A stretch of DNA of 64,000 nucleotides, taken from assembly GCA_002104945.1 (NCBI GenBank), contig MCFH01000021.1, forward strand, positions 310,001 to 374,000, written 5' to 3'. The position numbers were made by a program, and so were the translations under genes. This document shows, in pieces, positions 36,762 to 48,506 of the stretch. This DNA is from Piromyces finnis. Its lineage: Eukaryota; Neocallimastigomycota; Neocallimastigomycetes; Neocallimastigales; Neocallimastigaceae. The notes under the pieces are model-generated. The model saw nothing but the letters and a program-made list of their open reading frames with translations, was not told where the DNA came from and did no database searches. Each line of letters opens with the position of its first letter. Positions within the stretch are counted from its first letter, which is position 1.

Positions 36762-38960
36762 TATAATAATAATAATAATAATGATGATGATAATGATAAT
36801 AATAATGATAATAACAACGACAACAACAACAATAATAATAATAATGGTATTCCAATTATTGGTAATAATCATATAAATAATACAGAGCAAAATACTATTT
36901 CTAATAATCAATCCATCCTAAATAATGTAAATAATTCAGAAAACTTATCTAATTTAAATCAAACTCAACAACTACAAAGTCAATTACCTTCCTTCACAAA
37001 TAATGATAATATTAATAATAATAAAAGTAATAATGACAATAAAAAATGTAAAGATCACAAAATATATCAACCAATACCATCTTCCTCATTAGCATCCGAT
37101 TCAACTACTTCCACTTTATCATCAAGTTCATCATTTTCTGAAGAAAATAGAGTACATTTTCAATCATTAAAATCATCTAGTTCACATACTCAGCCATATT
37201 CAAGCATACCCACACAACCAATAAAGGATCCTCAATCACATAATAACATTCAATCTTCAATTGATTCTTCGTCATCATCTTCTCATACTAATCCAGAAAA
37301 GCGTACATTATATCGTGTTAGAGAAATTCATAGATTAAAACCAGGAGAAAAACCACCACCAGGAGCGACACTTGTGAAAATTCCAGAGGAACTTAGAGGC
37401 AGTAATGGTCCAATTCGTCGTTTAGAACCAATAAAAGATCTTCAACCAGATGAACCACTACCTGAAGGTATTAAAGTAATCCGTCATGCCAAAACAGTTA
37501 ATAAACTACCACCTAATGTTAAAGTTTTACATAAGTTAGAACCCGGTCAACCTTTACCAAAAGGTGCTAAATTAGTACATATAGTAAATAAAGATAATCT
37601 TCTAAATCAAAATAGTAATTTAAATGAAATAAATAAAATTCCTGTTGACAATGAAGAGATAAAAACAGAGCATAATAATAATGGTATTACTATTCCAAAT
37701 CAAAATAGTAATATTAATAAAAAAGAAAAAGAAAATGTTAAAACCGAACAAAATGAAAATGTATCATTATCAGCATCCTCATCTTCATCATCTAACCCAA
37801 TTAATATCCCACCTACTAATCAATCACATAATTATTCCATAGAAAATTCAGATTCAGATACAGAAACAGATACAGATACAGATAGTTCAAGTGAAGATCC
37901 TTTCTTCTCAAGTTCGCCTTCATTTAATCCACTTCAAAATCTCGCTAGTAGAAATTCAAATTCAACACCCTCATATCTATCTCAATCACAAACATCATCT
38001 CACCAGCAATATCAATTACCTGAACCACAATTTAGAACATTTGCTCCACCAAGAGTACAACCCCAAACACAATCGTCAAATATAGTAAATGATCCACCAG
38101 AAACAACAACTATTTACAATAGAATTTTCCAAATAAATGATTTAACACAACAACGTCGTCGTCAAAATCGACAATATAACAACCCTAGACCTGCATTCCA
38201 ACAAGTACAGCGTATTAGTCGACTTCCTCAAGGAGCGGTAATTCCACCTAATGTTAATCCAGAAAATATTCATCGAATTGAAGTTGATCAAAACCGTGAA
38301 CCACCAAGTCAAGAAATAATTGGTATTCTTAATAATGTTCTTAACACTATTAATAGAGCTGATTCGGACGAAACTGAAATTCAACTTTCCATAACCACGA
38401 ATCAAAATAATGCCAATAACCAAAATCAAGAAGATTTAGATGATGATGATGTTAATCAAATTAATCAATTAGAACTCGATCAACCTATTGATATTGAACA
38501 TGATCATGAAATGGATATTGATGAAATTCAATTTTTCCAAAATACTACTAATGATTTTAGTAGTATTTTTGATTTTAATAACCACACCCAAGAAGATGAA
38601 TATCAAGCAAGTACAAGTAATACAAGTAATAGTCACCATAATAATAATAATTCAACTAATGACAATAATAATAATGAAGATGAAAATGACAATGATGAAC
38701 CAGAAAATCTTATTGAATATCCATCTATTATTCAACGCGCAAGACCATGTAAATGTTGTCATTTAAAAAATAAAGACTTTAGAGGCACTTGTTGGTATTC
38801 TCGTTATCAAATGTTCTTAATTACGCTAGCACATAAAGTTTCTATGAAAAAGGTACATTCAAATTGGCATTTCATTATTCCAGATTTTACTGTAGATGGT
38901 TTAAAAATGTACCGTTTTATTCAAAGAAATCAAGAAACATGGTGGGGATTTAAAGAATAA
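34261..38960 (+). CDS. MYND zinc-finger protein with TPR-like region, poly-Asn tracts and L-x-P-G repeats (1465 aa)
   Basis: Three exons, 34261-34521, 34703-34813 and 34935-38960, all phase 0. The MYND finger is completed by splicing: C54, C57, C67, C70, C76, C80 from exon 1 and H88, C92 from exon 2 (KR/HRDLCKNE). A helical region at about residues 390-560 includes a TPR-like hairpin (AENYQEAIQYYKKALVFF). Two Asn runs (about 569-594 and 679-760) and a Ser-rich stretch follow. At about 919-1010 a repeated motif appears: LKPGEKPPPGATLVKI, LQPDEPLPEGIKVI, LEPGQPLPKGAKLVHI, with an echo at about 1215. The last 80 residues are ordered again, with ARPCKCCHLKNKDFRGTCW and a Trp-rich end (ETWWGFKE). 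MYND fingers bind proline-rich partners; a transcriptional or adaptor role is inference. Confidence 0.87.
36269..36344. repeat. (AAT)n coding microsatellite, poly-Asn tract 1
   Basis: A run of AAT codons in the MYND gene encoding about 25 Asn. The minus-strand open frame here is its shadow. Confidence 0.95.
36598..36845. repeat. AAC/AAT coding microsatellite, poly-Asn tract 2
   Basis: Asn tract of about 80 codons broken by single Tyr (TAT) codons at nearly regular spacing and by a short Asp-rich patch. Synonymous AAC codons cluster at both ends, so the tract is not a single slippage product. Confidence 0.95.
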
Positions 38961-39707
38961 GAGATATTATTTATCCTTTTTTAAAAAAAATATAATAATA
39001 ATTTCACTTATTAAATAATATAATTTTAAAATTAAAAATTACATCAAAGATTTCATTATTGTAATCAAAATCTTAATAAAAAATACAAAAAAAAAAAAAA
39101 AAAAAAAAAAAAATATTAATAATTATTAATGTAGATTATTCAAATAAACTATTTATTTGTTTGTTTATTTATATTTTTTACATATTTATACTTTAACACC
39201 TATATTTAGTACAAGATTGAATAATTGAATCAATTAGCTTTAATATAGGCTAATGTTATTACTTATATAAATAATAAAAGAAAATAGTTTCAGATAGATT
39301 TTTCAATTATTCATTGCATTAAATAACTTTATGCAATAAATGATAATATATAGCATTATCATATTTACATATACAAAATTTTCTTTTTTCATCTACTTTT
39401 TTTAAGTTCAATTAATTAAACTACATGAAATATTTAAAATTTAATTATAATGCATAAAAATACTAAAATGAAATAATAAAATAAAATAAAATATATTTAC
39501 ATATAGCATTAATGACTTAATAATAATATAGGTATGGATAGGATGATTACCTTTGATACATTTTCATTAAATTGATATTAGTAATTTTAATAAATCTTTT
39601 TTTTAAAAAAAAAATTTTAATATATGTTATTTTATTTTCATATTCAATGGTTATGGTTATTGGATAAATTAGAAATCTTATTGATTAAATTATTATTATT
39701 ATTATTA
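38961..39707. other. Convergent AT-rich intergenic region
   Basis: 747 bp between two converging stop codons. A poly(A) run sits at about 39088-39113 and a short (ATT)n near the RING gene stop. No gene seen. Confidence 0.7.
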
Positions 39708-41933
39708 TTATTTATTATTAACATCTGAAGGTAATGCTGCTGCTTCTACTGCATCTAATGTTTTAATTAATTTTGTATTGTAACTTGAACAATAGGTACA
39801 TTTGTGATAAATGAAATGAAATTTAGCATAGGATTTCTTTTCACAATCATTACATAAAATGTAACTCTTCCAATCCTTATATTCTTCTGGCATTTTTTGT
39901 TTTTCAAGAAGTTTATCAATTCTTTTGAAATATTCTGTCATATTAGCTAAGGATTTAAAGCATGTTGGACATTGATATGATGTTTGAATATATTCCTTGT
40001 AGCATTTATGATGAATACAATGACCACAGAGCTATGAAAAATTTTTAATATACATCTTTAATATTATATATTATACATAATATATATACATAATTTTATA
40101 TATATAATTTTACATAAATACTATATTTACCATAAATATTACAGTGGTAGTTGAAGTAAACATATATTCACCACATATAGGGCAATTGCTTTCTAAATTT
40201 CTTTCAATACATTTATGACGACCTTTTAAACTAATAGACATACAAACATTACATGTCTTACAATGGAAATAATCAATTCCTAAACCTTTTCCAATTCTAC
40301 AAATACCACAATCATAACAATGATAAATATTCTTATTTGGATCGTTATCCCATAATTTACATTCAGAACAATAATATCTTGCTATTCTTTTTCCACAACT
40401 TGGATTAATGCAAACATCATTAACTGGTTGTACAGTTGAACAATACATACACATCATATTTACGGTAAGTGCTTTGCTATATTTACATATTTAATAAATA
40501 TGTTAATATAATTTTAAAATAAATTTATGAATAAAAAGATATTTTTTTTATAAAAATTCATTGTTTCATTAACAACTAACCTTGTTATTGAATGGTCGGA
40601 TACTTCATCATGACAAAATCTACATGGAAACCATTTACCACAACAATGAGCTTGTATTTTTAAAGCTCTTTGATAATGCTTACATCCAAGAATATTCTTC
40701 TCCTTATCCTTTTTATATATATTGTAGTAAAAAATATATATTTGATGAGTATATTTAAATATTCAAAAATACAAAATAAATTACAAATTATATATCTATT
40801 TTATGTATACATGATAAGTCATAGCCTTTTCTTCATCTGTTAATGGTCTATCATAATCTACTTTATCTGTAGGTTGATAATTTGTTATATTATCATTTTG
40901 TGCCTTTTTTTTCGAATTATATGAGACTGTCATTAAATTCTAAAATTTTAATTTAATTAATGATAATATGAATTAAAATTAATTATAATTTGGAGTTAAT
41001 TTATTAATATTTATAAAGTAATCATTTAAAGTTAAATAAATTATATATTATGTAGTAGAAAAAAATATTTAAATTAAGTACTTGAATTTTTCTTGCTTTT
41101 TCAGATTCTGTTAAAGATGTATCTTTTTGTATATTTATAATTTGTTTTCTGATATTTTGCTGTTCTCTTTGTAATTCTTCATTTTTTTTAATTTCTTCTT
41201 CATTCCCATTTTCATTTTGGGCATTTATATCTTCAATTTCTTCTTCATCATTATTCACATCATCATTATCATCACTACTACTTTCTTCATATTCACAATT
41301 ACTTTCTCTATCAGACATACTATATTCACAACTTTCATAATCATCATCAAAACTACTATTAATATCTTCATAACTACTTTCTCTACTTAAATTAGAATTT
41401 GATGATTTCAAAGATTGATCTGGATTGTACGCTTTTTCCATTATTTCATCATTATTTTTTTGAAGTTCATTTAAATTGCATGAATATTCTGAAGCATCAT
41501 AAAAACAATCTCGGTACGAAGAACCATTATCAGCGTTATTTATATCCATAGAATCAACTGTTTCATGATTACACTTATTTTTACTTTTTTCATTAGGTTC
41601 TTGTTGAATTATTAAAGATGAATAATTGATATCACTATGTTGATGTTTTCGAGAAGAAGATGAAGAAGATGACACCATATCTTCATCTAATACAACTGAC
41701 ATTGAGCTAGAATTGGGTATTGTTGGTAATATCATATCATTATCACTTGAATTATCTTTATTTAATATTCCTTTTTTGAAATCGGGTGTTGCATTTTCAT
41801 TTAATGTAATGTTACTATTTTGATTTTGAAGATTTGAAATGTTACTTTTTTTTACTTCAATATTCTCTTCATCAGAATTATTAGAATAAACATTCAAACT
41901 CCTTGACTTCTCCTCGTTCATTGACAATGACAT
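39708..41933 (-). CDS. RCHY1/Pirh2-type E3 ubiquitin ligase (CHY, CTCHY and RING zinc fingers)
   Basis: Ubiquitin ligase of the CHY-zinc-finger family, which includes human RCHY1 and plant relatives. Five exons: 41933-41082, 40939-40811, 40708-40581, 40476-40131 and 40031-39708, 592 aa with consistent phases. The first 325 residues are Ser/Asn/Asp/Glu-rich and probably disordered, longer than in RCHY1 (about 260 aa in total). The CHY finger starts at LGCKHYQRA (C336, H338) and continues through CCGKWFPCRFCHDEVSDH and CINPSCGK. The CTCHY part carries HCYDCGICRIG and HCKTCNVC. The RING is C468-x2-C471-x15-C487-x-H489-x2-H492-x2-C495-x10-C506-x2-C509, a complete C3H2C3 set. A C-terminal zinc ribbon (LCNDCEKKS, then HKCTYC) completes the family layout. 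The acceptor of exon 4 was chosen by phase. Confidence 0.93.
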
Positions 41934-43496
41934 ATTATAAAAATTTTAAAATTAAAATATAATATTTTTTTTTAATATTACTGGCTTATTAATATATTTG
42001 ATAGATTATAAATTTTTTATAATTTTAATTTTAATTTATTTTTTTAAAAAATTTTTTTAAAAAAATTAAGATATTCTCTTTTTTATAAAATGGTATTTAA
42101 TCAATATGAAAAAGAAAAATGAAATAAAATTTAAATTTTATTAGTAAACGTAATAATAGTAACAAAATTGAATACTTTAATACTTAGAAAAGAACTTTAT
42201 ATAAAAAAAATTATAAATATTATTTTTTCTTCTAATTATTAATTCAATGTTATAAAATCTTATAATCTTTTATGTAATGAAAAAAAGTACTCCAACGAAT
42301 GATTAAGTCAAATTAACTCTATTTTATTTTTAACAAAAAACGATAAAAATTATAAAAATATATTTAGATTTTAATTGTATATATATAGTCTTTTCATTAC
42401 ATTGAATATTAAATTATTTAAAACTATAAAAGATAAAAATAAAATTATAATTAAATAGTCATGATCATAAGTAATTTATAACACAATAAAAAATAATATT
42501 TTCTTTTATTGGATTTTATAAATCTTTATGCATTCTTATAATAAATATTGAATGTATTTTAAAATGAAAAATATATATAAAAAGTATAAATAATTTAAAA
42601 CCAAATAATTGTACTGATGAATCTTTTTTTTTTTTTCTTATTAACATTAAATAAAACTTTAATAATAATAACTTAATTCATTAATAAAAAATTTTGGAAT
42701 AAATTGAAATTTAGATAAAAAAAAAAGCTTTTTTCTATAGTTTTAATATGATTTAGAATTTTCCGAATAATAATAATCAATTATTTCAAAAAAATATCAA
42801 AATTATAAAGGTCAAAAAGTTTATGAATATAGTTTATGGATAAAACGATATATAACATTTAATTATTAAATAAACCATTTGATTGAATGGCATTGAAAAA
42901 ATTGTAAAAAAACATTTTAAAATATTAATTATAATTATTTTTAATTTTTTTTTTTTGAAATTTTTTTTAGAAATAATTTAGTGTTTATATTCTTTGATAA
43001 AGTATTTTTTTTATTTTTTTATACATTTTCATAATCATATATTTTTAAATAAAGAAATGTTAAAATATTTTACTTCAAATCATATTTTCATCACTATTAA
43101 CAAAAGATTAAGGATATTTAATATTGAAAACTGCATTTCTCCAAAATTATAAAATAGAAATAGAGCAGAAATAATTTAATAAATATTTAATAAATAACTG
43201 AATTTTAAACTAGAATGTTTTTACTTGTTGTAAATAAATTAATGTATACATTATAAATTAAAACGTATACAATAAATAGATGAATAAATTACTTATGAAA
43301 TAGATTATTAAAATTATTTATAAAAAATAAAAGTAAAATAAGAATAAGCATTTAATAATTATTTTTCACAATTTTTATTTTAAATTTTGTTGATATTAAA
43401 AGGAATTTTGCATAAAAATTAAAACTTTGTGAAATCTAAAATAAACATAAAATATTCAACTAACAACATTTAAAAACATTTAAAACAATTTTCAAA
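41934..43496. other. AT-rich divergent intergenic region
   Basis: 1.56 kb between the divergent RING E3 and CCDC12 starts. Homopolymer tracts only; nothing gene-like or structured seen. Confidence 0.7.
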
Positions 43497-44443
43497 ATGG
43501 ATGCAAATTTAAATATGCTTAATAATGCTGAAAAAAGAAAGAAAAGTTTACTTGAATTAAAAAAAAAATACAAGAATTCTAATAATAAAAGACAAAGAGA
43601 TGAGTATGTATTAAAATAAAAATATATATATATGTTTTATTATAAGCAATAATTCCTTATTGTTTTCTTAAAAAAAAAAATAAAATAAAAGCTTTTAATA
43701 TACTTAAACATCATAACTAATAATTCATTTATATTTTTATAATTATTTTATACTATAATGAAATTACAATTATTAAATATATTCATTTTTTAAAAAAAAA
43801 AATAATAATAAATAAATAAATAAATAAATAAATAATAACTATCATTGAAATCTATGAAATTTAATAAATCCAATTTTATTATTAAAGATCTGGAATTATT
43901 GATAATAATGAAGAAATTGTTAATGAAATTACAGTAGAAAATATTGTTGAAAAATATACCAAAGAAACTTTAGATAAAGAAAAAGCACAATCCAATGAAA
44001 TCGTAATTTTAATATTTCAATTTTTTTTTTTTTTTTTATTTTAAAGAAATTAATTTCAATAAAAAAAACTAAATGTTTATTTATATACATATATATAATA
44101 ATTCTATTTTAAATTAGAATTTACAAAATCTTGCGCCAAAAAAACCAAATTGGGATTTAAAAAGAGATCTTGAAAAGAAACTTGAAAAACTTGAAAAGAA
44201 AACACAAATTTGTATAAACGAAATAATACGTATGAATTATTTAAATTATCTTTGTCAATAGATTAATTAAATCACATTTCAATTAATTTTAATAATAAAA
44301 TAGTATACTGATAACTAATATATCATGTTTTTTATTTCCTTTTATAATTAAATAATATTATTTATTACTTTACAATAGGTGAACGTTTAAAACAAACTGG
44401 TGATATATCTAACATACCAAAAGCAGTAGAAGAAATGCGTTAA
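43497..44443 (+). CDS. CCDC12/Cwf18 pre-mRNA splicing factor
   Basis: Small spliceosomal (NTC/Prp19-associated) protein, nuclear. Four exons, 43497-43603, 43888-44002, 44118-44229 and 44379-44443, encode 132 aa. No exon is long enough to stand out alone. The family core is clear in exons 3 and 4: NLAPKKPNWDLKRDLEKKLE, then KKTQICINEIIRERLKQTG, where the Arg codon is split exactly across the last intron. The N-terminus (NAEKRKKSLLELKKKY) is the usual basic coiled-coil start. All phases agree. It is shorter than human CCDC12 (166 aa). Divergent from the RING E3 gene. Confidence 0.93.
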
Positions 44444-45099
44444 TTATTAATACAGTATAATCCATCTATTAAAATCCATTAGATTTCAATTTACTATTTA
44501 TTTAATAAATTTATTCAAAATCATTGAAATTAAAATTACTTAATACTAATTTAAAAACATAAATAATTGATAAACTAAACATATATACATATATATTCAA
44601 ATAAAAGTAGCATATACACATTGTAACATTTATTAAAAAAAATATAATATTTAAAATTATTGATTATATTATTATTTCATAATTTTATTCATTTATTTAT
44701 TTATTTATTTATTTAAATCAACATGATAATTAAATTAAATTATTTTTTTATTATTTACTTTATTATTATTGTTGTTGTTGTTATTGTTTGTTTGTTTGTT
44801 TTGAATTAAAGACGGCATATATATAAATATTTTTATTACACTTTTATACTAACATTATTTTTAAAAAATAATTTATTAAGAAAAAAAAGCATGTTTAAAA
44901 TAATATAATTATTATTGTTGTTATTTAAGACTAAAAAAAAAAATTAATATGAATAAATTTTGGTGAATTATTATTTGTTATTTTTTTCAAAAAAAAAAAA
45001 AAATACGAAATAAAATTTTATTTTTTTTTTTTAATAAAATTAATTTTACTTTTTTTTTTTTTATTTATTTATCTATATATATTAAATTATATTACTAAA
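44444..45099. other. AT-rich intergenic region
   Basis: 656 bp; short ATTT and GTT/GTTT repeats around 44690-44800, then long T and A tracts before the phosphatase start. Confidence 0.7.
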
Positions 45100-45804
45100 A
45101 TGATAACAACAGTTATATTTGATTTGGACGGTACTCTTACTAATTCAATTAAAGATTTAGCAGATGCTTGTAATCATGCATTAACAGTTTTAAACTATCC
45201 AATTAGAACAATTGATGAATATTATAAATTTGTTGGAAATGGAGTTATGGTATTGTTTGAACGTTGTTTACCAGACGGTCATAAAACACCTGAAAATGTT
45301 GAATCTATGAAAAATGAATTCAGAAAATATTATAGTGAACATTTATTAGATAATACTATCCCATATGATGGTATAAATGAATTATTAGAAGCTTTAATTA
45401 ATGAAAATAAAAAAAGAAAAAATAACGGTGTTCCTGATAAAGAACTTTTAAAGTTAGCAATTTTAACTAATAAGCCAGATAATTTTGCTCATATAATTGT
45501 AAATAAACTTTTCCCAAATATATTTGATATTATATATGGTTCAAGAGAAGGTCATGAAAGAAAACCTTCACCAGAAGTTATTGATATTATATTAAAAGAT
45601 TTTAATAGAGAAAAAGATCCAAAAGAATCTGCTGTTATGATTGGAGATTCCAATGTCGATATTTTTACTGCTCAAAATGCTAAAATCCATTCCATTGGTT
45701 GTTCATGGGGTTTTAGAGGAGAAGAAGAACTTGTAACAGCAGGTGCTGAATTTATTGCTCACAAACCAATTGAAATTTATGATTTCATTCAGAAAATGAA
45801 CTAA
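45100..45804 (+). CDS. HAD-family phosphatase, phosphoglycolate-phosphatase (Gph) type
   Basis: Single exon, 234 aa. HAD motif I is FDLDGT with D8 and D10, motif II LAILTNKPD with T123, motif III K155 in HERKPSPEV, and motif IV IGDSNVD with D183 and D187, so the active site is complete. The helical cap (about 17-90) and length match bacterial Gph or related small phosphatases. Intronless and bacterial in style, so horizontal origin is plausible. It removes phosphate from a small phosphorylated metabolite; 2-phosphoglycolate is only the family label. No targeting signal. The start ATG directly precedes the conserved first beta strand. Confidence 0.9.
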   Translation: MITTVIFDLDGTLTNSIKDLADACNHALTVLNYPIRTIDEYYKFVGNGVMVLFERCLPDGHKTPENVESMKNEFRKYYSEHLLDNTIPYDGINELLEALINENKKRKNNGVPDKELLKLAILTNKPDNFAHIIVNKLFPNIFDIIYGSREGHERKPSPEVIDIILKDFNREKDPKESAVMIGDSNVDIFTAQNAKIHSIGCSWGFRGEEELVTAGAEFIAHKPIEIYDFIQKMN

Positions 45805-46641
45805 AAAATATTTATAATAAAATTTATGATTATTAATCTGGTAATATAAATGTTAACTTTCCATATACAAAAAAAAAATATTATTATTTATATTAATATA
45901 AAAATAATGAATAAAAAGTTGATAAAAACTTAACTTCAATTCAAATCATAATTAGAATAAAATATAATTTAATAAAAAAAAAATATTTATATAAAAATAA
46001 AAAATAAAACTATAATTGTGTATTTTTTGTATAAGCTCTTATCTTTTTTTTATAGCAATGAAATATATTATAATATTTATATGGATTATATTAATTACAA
46101 TATAATAATAGTATAAAAGTTTTTGTTATAAATATATAAATATTTATAAATATTTACATATTATAATAATAATATTGTTTAGTTATATTTTTAAATATTT
46201 CAAAAACATAAAAAATTATATATAAATGAACTAATATTAAGATAATTTAATATAAAATATATATTAGAAATGGATCTTAGTATTTTTATAACCTTTTTAT
46301 ATATATATAATGAATTGTTCCATAATTATAATAATATTAATAATAAAAACGAAAAGTTATATCTATTCGAATTATAAATATATTCATTTATTAAAAAGCT
46401 AAAAACAACGTATTTACAAATTATTCATTTTATAAATATTATAATGAAATGCTAATGTAATATTTTTAAATCTAGTATTGATTTTTAGAATTTCATAAAA
46501 TTATATATAAAACTACACTTAATTTGAAAAATACTATGTATAATTTTTTAAATATAGATATTAATATCTACTGTAGTAATATAATATTATGTAGTTATAA
46601 TAATTGGAACCTAATAAAAATTAAACTAAAAAGTAGGTACT
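45805..46641. other. AT-rich intergenic region
   Basis: 837 bp of A/T-rich DNA between the phosphatase and the SINE. No gene seen; a small open frame entering the SINE (46524-46790) is not credible. Confidence 0.7.
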
Positions 46642-46654
46642 ATAACAATTATAT
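46642..46654 (+). repeat. Left target-site duplication of the SINE
   Basis: ATAACAATTATAT, identical to 47227-47239 on the far side of the poly(A) tail. Confidence 0.9.
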
Positions 46655-47186
46655 GTCGTTCCAGTTTTTATCCTGGTTGTTAAGGCGTTTCCTTAGCATA
46701 CATAAGGCTTCTGGTTCGACCCCGCAGATGTCAGTGCCTGTGGATTTTCCCACTGGGTTTGCCATGGGTTGGGTTATGATATTCAGGTAAGTATAAATGA
46801 ACTTTCTAATTTACTACTATGATAATAACACTCGTCTAGCCGGCCTGAGAGGGTCTAGTGTACATGGTACATTCCAAATTAGAACTTAATAAGTGGTGAC
46901 TTAGGCTATGCCAAAAACACATAATATTCCTTAATCAATTTAAGTGTAAACATTAGGGGGCGGTTGACACGTGATCAAATTGACTATAAGAGGCTTAGCA
47001 TTGTAGTTGTGAAATATCGTACAACGACATGCATCTAATGTACATGGATTAAGTGAGCGTCGAAGCTGAAGAAACAGTATGACAGACCAGGAGGGTCACA
47101 ACCACCTAGCAATAGGAATGAGCCAACGTTTCTCTAAGAACCACCATTGGAGCTAACTCTGATCGATGGGAGAAATGCACTCGGAA

Positions 47187-47226
<40 letters not shown>
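46655..47226 (+). mobile_element. tRNA-derived SINE with poly(A) tail
   Basis: A 572-bp island with far higher G+C than its surroundings. The head is tRNA-like: an A-box-like stretch (TGGTTGTTAAGGCG, about 46674-46687), a 17-base hairpin CCTTA-GCATACA-TAAGG at 46691-46707 in the anticodon-arm position, and a good B box GGTTCGACCCC at 46713-46723, in tRNA order and spacing. A body of about 460 bp without an open frame follows, then a poly(A) of about 37 bases. Perfect 13-bp target-site duplications flank it. This points to LINE-machinery retrotransposition and a recent insertion. The body is not recognised; a truncated LINE tail fused to the tRNA head is possible. Confidence 0.87.
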
Positions 47227-47229
<3 letters not shown>

Positions 47230-47239
47230 ACAATTATAT
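47227..47239 (+). repeat. Right target-site duplication of the SINE
   Basis: ATAACAATTATAT, 13 of 13 bases matching 46642-46654. Confidence 0.9.
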
Positions 47240-47500
47240 AGTATAATATAAATTTTATATAACTTTATATTTTATATAATATAATTCCATGTTTAATATA
47301 TTAATTTGATTTATGTATCTTTGTACTACCTTTATCAGTAATTGTTATATTTTTTTATCTTTAATAAGGAGTAACATTTTTAATTAAATGATCTACATAT
47401 TAAAATTATTATTTATATTACAAATTTACATATTAATAAAAATAAATTTTTTTTACTAAAAGAAAAAACCAATTATCTTTTTTTAAAATTTTTTCATTTT

Positions 47501-47605
47501 AGTGAAATCATCAAAATTACAAAGTTCATTCCGATTTTAACCACTACTACTACAAATACTATTACAAAAATTGTTACCGTTATTAATTCATTTAATAATT
47601 ATTGA
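47501..47605 (+). pseudogene. Possible relic of the secreted Thr-rich stalk family
   Basis: A short open stretch with raised G+C after a T-rich tract and AG, reading ITKFIPILTTTTTNTITKIV and then stopping at TGA (47603-47605). The pattern T-K-x-I-P followed by a Thr run is that of the stalk units in copies 2 and 3 on the same strand. No signal peptide and no cysteine module are visible nearby, so chance cannot be excluded. Confidence 0.3.
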
Positions 47606-48414
47606 ATAATATCTCATGTTTTGTTTACAATTAATTTCATATAAAATTATAAAATTAATCAAAATTTCAATTTTTCTTAAAATTTTCAATATATATAAAA
47701 TATTATATTAATTTTCATAAATATAATATATATATCATTTCTAATCATTCTAATACAAAAATAAAAAATTAAAATAAATAATATATGATTTTCTGTTATC
47801 CAAATTAAATGAATATAATCAATTAATAGGGACACACACCTTTAATAGGAAAAGTGTATCATAATTCTTATGGACGGAATATATTCATTATTTGATGTAA
47901 AAAAAAGCTTATTATTATTTAATTTATGGTATTTCCATTAAATCATCTTTTTTTTAAAAAAATCAAATAATAAAAAAATATATATAGAATATATGTATAT
48001 AACTATTTTTTAGTAATTTGATAATGAAAAGTAAATATATTGAAAAAAAAACAAATATAATAGTTATTATAACTTTATATATAACATGTATTATAATAAG
48101 AAGTTATAAGTTTTTTATTATATGAAATTAAATGCTAAGCTAATAATAAAGGGTTATCATAATATTATGATAAAAATTAAAATTTTTAATATAATGTAAA
48201 TTAAAAATTAATAATTATATCACAAAATTTTCGATTTTAATAAAATAAAATAGAAGATTAGTCACAATTTTTATTAAAAAAATTATAAATTTAAGTTTTT
48301 AAAGTATTATACCAATAAATTTAAATATTTATATATAAAATACATTTACCGCAAGATAATTAAAAAAAAAAATACTTTTATTATATTAGTAATAATTATT
48401 ATATATATATTACA

Positions 48415-48506
48415 ATTAAATAAAAAATATTAATATTATAATTATTATATATAGATTATAATTAAATAAAAAATATTAATATTATAATTATTATATATAG
48501 ATTATA
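48415..48506. repeat. Tandem repeat, about two copies of 46 bp
   Basis: ATTAAATAAAAAATATTAAT heads at 48415 and 48461, followed by the same ATTATATATAGATTATA tail. Confidence 0.85.

Noticed and set aside
46524-46790. Plus-strand 88-codon open frame entering the SINE
   Set aside because: Crosses the target-site duplication into the element, so it is formed by the insertion.
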